Positions 62,300 through 64,000 of a stretch of DNA of 64,000 nucleotides are shown here, in pieces (the stretch's first letter is position 1; each line of letters starts with the position of its first letter). The notes beneath the pieces are model-generated. The model was not told the DNA's origin. It did not search any database and saw only the letters and a list, made by a program, of their open reading frames with translations. Source of the DNA: Limnohabitans sp. WS1 (lineage in GTDB: Bacteria; Pseudomonadota; Gammaproteobacteria; Burkholderiales; Burkholderiaceae_C); contig NZ_NERU01000002.1 of NCBI RefSeq assembly GCF_003063265.1, positions 328,601 through 392,600 on the forward strand. The letters are read 5' to 3'. The translations under genes and the position numbers were made by a program.

Positions 62300-63265
62300 A
62301 TGATCAAGCAAATAACCGCCATTGCGCTGACCCTTGCCACTGTTGGGATCACACAAGCTCAAGCCCAGGGTTACCCCAACAAACCCATTCGCGTCGTGCT
62401 GGGCTACACCGCTGGCGGCGCTGCGGATGCTGCAGCCCGTCCTCTCATGAGAGTGCTCGAGCCTCTGCTGGGGCAAGCCATCATTGTGGAACCCAAACCG
62501 GGCACCGCTGGCGGGGTGGCCGCAGAGTTCATCAGCAAGGCACCACCTGATGGTTACACCCTTTACTTTGCCGATGGCGGGCCCTTCACCACTGCGCCAC
62601 ACCTGACCAAAGTGGGGTACCACCACCTGAACTCATTCACCCACATCGGCCATGTTTGCAGCACTGGAAGCGTCTTGGTGGTGCATCCCTCTTCGCCGTT
62701 CAAGAGCGTGTCCGACGTGGTGGCCGCTGCAAAAAAGGAACCGGAAAAATGGAGCTACGGCACCTCAGGCATTGCAGGTCCGCATCACTTTTCCGGTGAA
62801 CTGCTCAAGAGTTTTACCGGCATTAACCTTTTGCATATTCCTTACAAAGGTGGAGCACCGGCTATGACTGACCTGATGGGCAACCAAGTGCCCATGCTCT
62901 TTTCTTCATTGACGGCGGCAGTGGGGCCATACAAGTCCGGCAAGGTGCGTGCCTTGGCAGTGACTTCGCCAAAACGCTCAGGCGCATTCCCGGATGTTCC
63001 GACCATGGACGAGCTCGGCTACAAAGGTTTTGATTCCACCGGTTGGTTTGAACTGATGGGCCCGGCGGGCATGGCACCGGATGTTGTGACGCGACTGTCA
63101 CAGGCGCTGCTCAAGGCGGGAGAGGACAAAAATCTGCAAGAGCAATTCAAGCAGCTGGGTTGCGACGCAGAATTTCTGACGCCCGCGCAGACTGTCGATA
63201 AGGTCAAGAGTGACCACGCCAAGTGGGGCAAAGTCATCAAGGAAGCCAACATCAAGGCCGAATGA
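62300..63265 (+). CDS. Second Bug-family solute-binding protein
   Basis: This 321-residue protein has signal peptide MIKQITAIALTLATVGITQAQAQ and Bug motifs YPNKPIRVVLGYTAGGAADAAAR, PKPGTAGGVAAEFI and DGYTLYFADG. It lies 80 bp after the dehydrogenase. It is clearly a paralogue of the first Bug protein but diverged, so a different ligand is likely. Confidence 0.92.
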   Translation: MIKQITAIALTLATVGITQAQAQGYPNKPIRVVLGYTAGGAADAAARPLMRVLEPLLGQAIIVEPKPGTAGGVAAEFISKAPPDGYTLYFADGGPFTTAPHLTKVGYHHLNSFTHIGHVCSTGSVLVVHPSSPFKSVSDVVAAAKKEPEKWSYGTSGIAGPHHFSGELLKSFTGINLLHIPYKGGAPAMTDLMGNQVPMLFSSLTAAVGPYKSGKVRALAVTSPKRSGAFPDVPTMDELGYKGFDSTGWFELMGPAGMAPDVVTRLSQALLKAGEDKNLQEQFKQLGCDAEFLTPAQTVDKVKSDHAKWGKVIKEANIKAE

Positions 63266-63419
63266 ATACAGTGGAATCCAAAGTCAAGCCTGACTCTCTG
63301 GCCTATTGATTTGCACTCAACTTCTGGCAGCAGGAGGGCGCTTGCCCGTTTTTTACATTTGGTTTTGCAGTCCTATTCTCAATCCTGACATTCGCAGCCA
63401 ACAATCCTGCTCTGTCCGG

Positions 63420-63569
63420 TTAAAGCGCTGCGTAACTGTTTTCTCTAAGTAACGCAGCCAGGTCAGGCGTTTCAATGCAGATGGCCAGTTGCTCCGCCTT
63501 ATCCATGAGCCAATAGCGATTGGCCTCAAACTCAAAGATCGTGCCGTGGTGCATCAGCTGGTCAAGCAT
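63420..63569 (-). pseudogene. Possible istB C-terminal remnant
   Basis: The frame from 63569 encodes 49 residues beginning MLDQLMHHGTIFEFEANRYW, like the C-terminal end of IstB ATPases (LLDRLTHH...). Nothing of the ATPase core remains. It is cut off at the left end of the following IS21-like element, so the newer element probably truncated an older one. Confidence 0.4.
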
Positions 63570-63577
63570 GTCCCTGA

Positions 63578-63623
63578 TGGCCACCCAAATTCCCCCACTT
63601 ATGGCCACCTCAAACTCCCCCAC
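63578..63623 (+). repeat. IS21-family left-end tandem repeats
   Basis: TGGCCACC-N3/4-AATTCCCCCAC at 63578-63599 is repeated as TGGCCACC-TCAAACTCCCCCAC at 63602-63623, a 24-bp period. Multiple terminal repeats of this kind are transposase-binding sites in IS21 relatives. A third CAAACTCCCCC lies at 63859-63869. Confidence 0.6.
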
Positions 63624-63716
63624 CTGAATTGATCGGGGACAGGGTCTCAACGCCGACACCGTCGGCACCTGTTGGCAGGACGCATGTTCTGGCCTTCCTC
63701 GAAGGAAGGCCAAGGA

Positions 63717-64000
63717 GTGAATGTCTTGAAACCCAACCAACGCGCCACGGTGATCACGCTGCTGCAGCGCAACACGCCCCAGCGCGAGATTGCCCGCATC
63801 ACCGGCATCGACCGCAAAACCATTCGCAGCTACCACACCCGCTGGCTACTTGATCCTTCAAACTCCCCCGGGGTGGCCACCGGCTCTCGTTTCCACTTCC
63901 TCCAGCCTGTGCGAAGTCCACCGCGTCTTCATTGAGGCCCAACTTCGCCTTCGCCGCAACGCCACCGCCATCTTCCAAGACCTGGTCGATGCCCACGGCT
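63717..64000 (+). pseudogene. istA: IS21-family transposase istA, apparently frameshifted, cut by window edge
   Basis: GTG 63717 opens NVLKPNQRATVITLLQRNTPQREIARITGIDRKTI, the N-terminal HTH of IstA. Around 63866-63890 the coding sense moves to another frame (ALVSTSSSLCEVHRVFIEAQ, then RRNATAIFQDLVDAHG) that continues to the window edge. One missing or extra base in the C5G4 run would explain it. A sequencing error or programmed shift cannot be excluded. Confidence 0.65.

Noticed and set aside
63420..63836. Full 138-codon frame as one gene
   Set aside because: The right part crosses IS end repeats and antisense istA; only the last 49 codons look like a gene remnant.

Overview
The window looks like a betaproteobacterial chromosome of the order Burkholderiales, probably Comamonadaceae. 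This is inferred from three things: a canonical iscR-iscS-iscU-iscA-hscB-hscA-fdx cluster, a polyhydroxyalkanoate (PHA) depolymerase, and two Bug/TctC-type solute-binding proteins. One large P2-type prophage interrupts it.

Left host block (1-16475). A 5'-truncated propionyl-CoA carboxylase beta gene is followed by the biotin-carrying alpha subunit and a VOC protein resembling methylmalonyl-CoA epimerase, which fits a propionyl-CoA to methylmalonyl-CoA route. A two-ferredoxin RnfB-like protein, a PHA depolymerase with a histone-H1-like tail and an aromatic aminotransferase are read leftward. uvrB and the complete Isc Fe-S assembly operon are read rightward; iscR is preceded by two tandem IscR-type sites. 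A DnaQ-like exonuclease and a tRNA-Val(CAC) gene close the block.

Prophage (16428-59366, about 42.9 kb). It lies between perfect 52-bp direct repeats taken from the 3' end of the tRNA-Val gene. Next to attL is a leftward early operon: integrase, excisionase-like HTH, cytosine methyltransferase, a chain of small genes joined by 4-nt ATGA overlaps, a DUF4406 protein and a primase-helicase. The regulatory zone (25.3-26.6 kb) combines P2 and lambda parts: an Ogr-like zinc finger, a CII-like activator, a ribbon-helix-helix protein and a divergent XRE repressor, with two copies of a GCACA-N8-TGTGC operator. Behind the repressor runs a rightward operon that is probably expressed in the lysogen: a zinc-ribbon membrane protein, a small secreted protein, a HipA-like kinase and an overlapping partner gene. 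It ends in a strong terminator.

The late genes (29.3-58.4 kb) follow P2 order read right to left: portal Q and terminase P on the + strand, then O N M L X, holin, endolysin, Rz/Rz1, R, S, V, W, J, I, fibres, FI, FII, E/E', T, U, D on the - strand. A conserved -1 frameshift joins E and E'. Non-P2 insertions are a three-gene cassette between R and S (membrane coiled-coil protein, exported protein, outer-membrane barrel) and a lipoprotein plus papain-like hydrolase in the fibre locus. Gene R carries a Gly/Thr linker and gene I a 61-residue tandem repeat.

Between Q and attR lie 935 bp without convincing genes. They hold a 304-bp symmetric structure bounded by 24-bp perfect inverted repeats and rich in ATCGG/CCGAT boxes, a possible cos site, a 15-bp hairpin and integrase arm-like repeats. 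This is the least explained part of the window.

Right host block (59367-64000). It holds the displaced tRNA terminator, a PsiF-repeat protein, a Bug protein / quinone-oxidoreductase-like dehydrogenase / Bug protein cluster, and the start of an IS21-family element whose istA seems frameshifted, next to a possible istB remnant.
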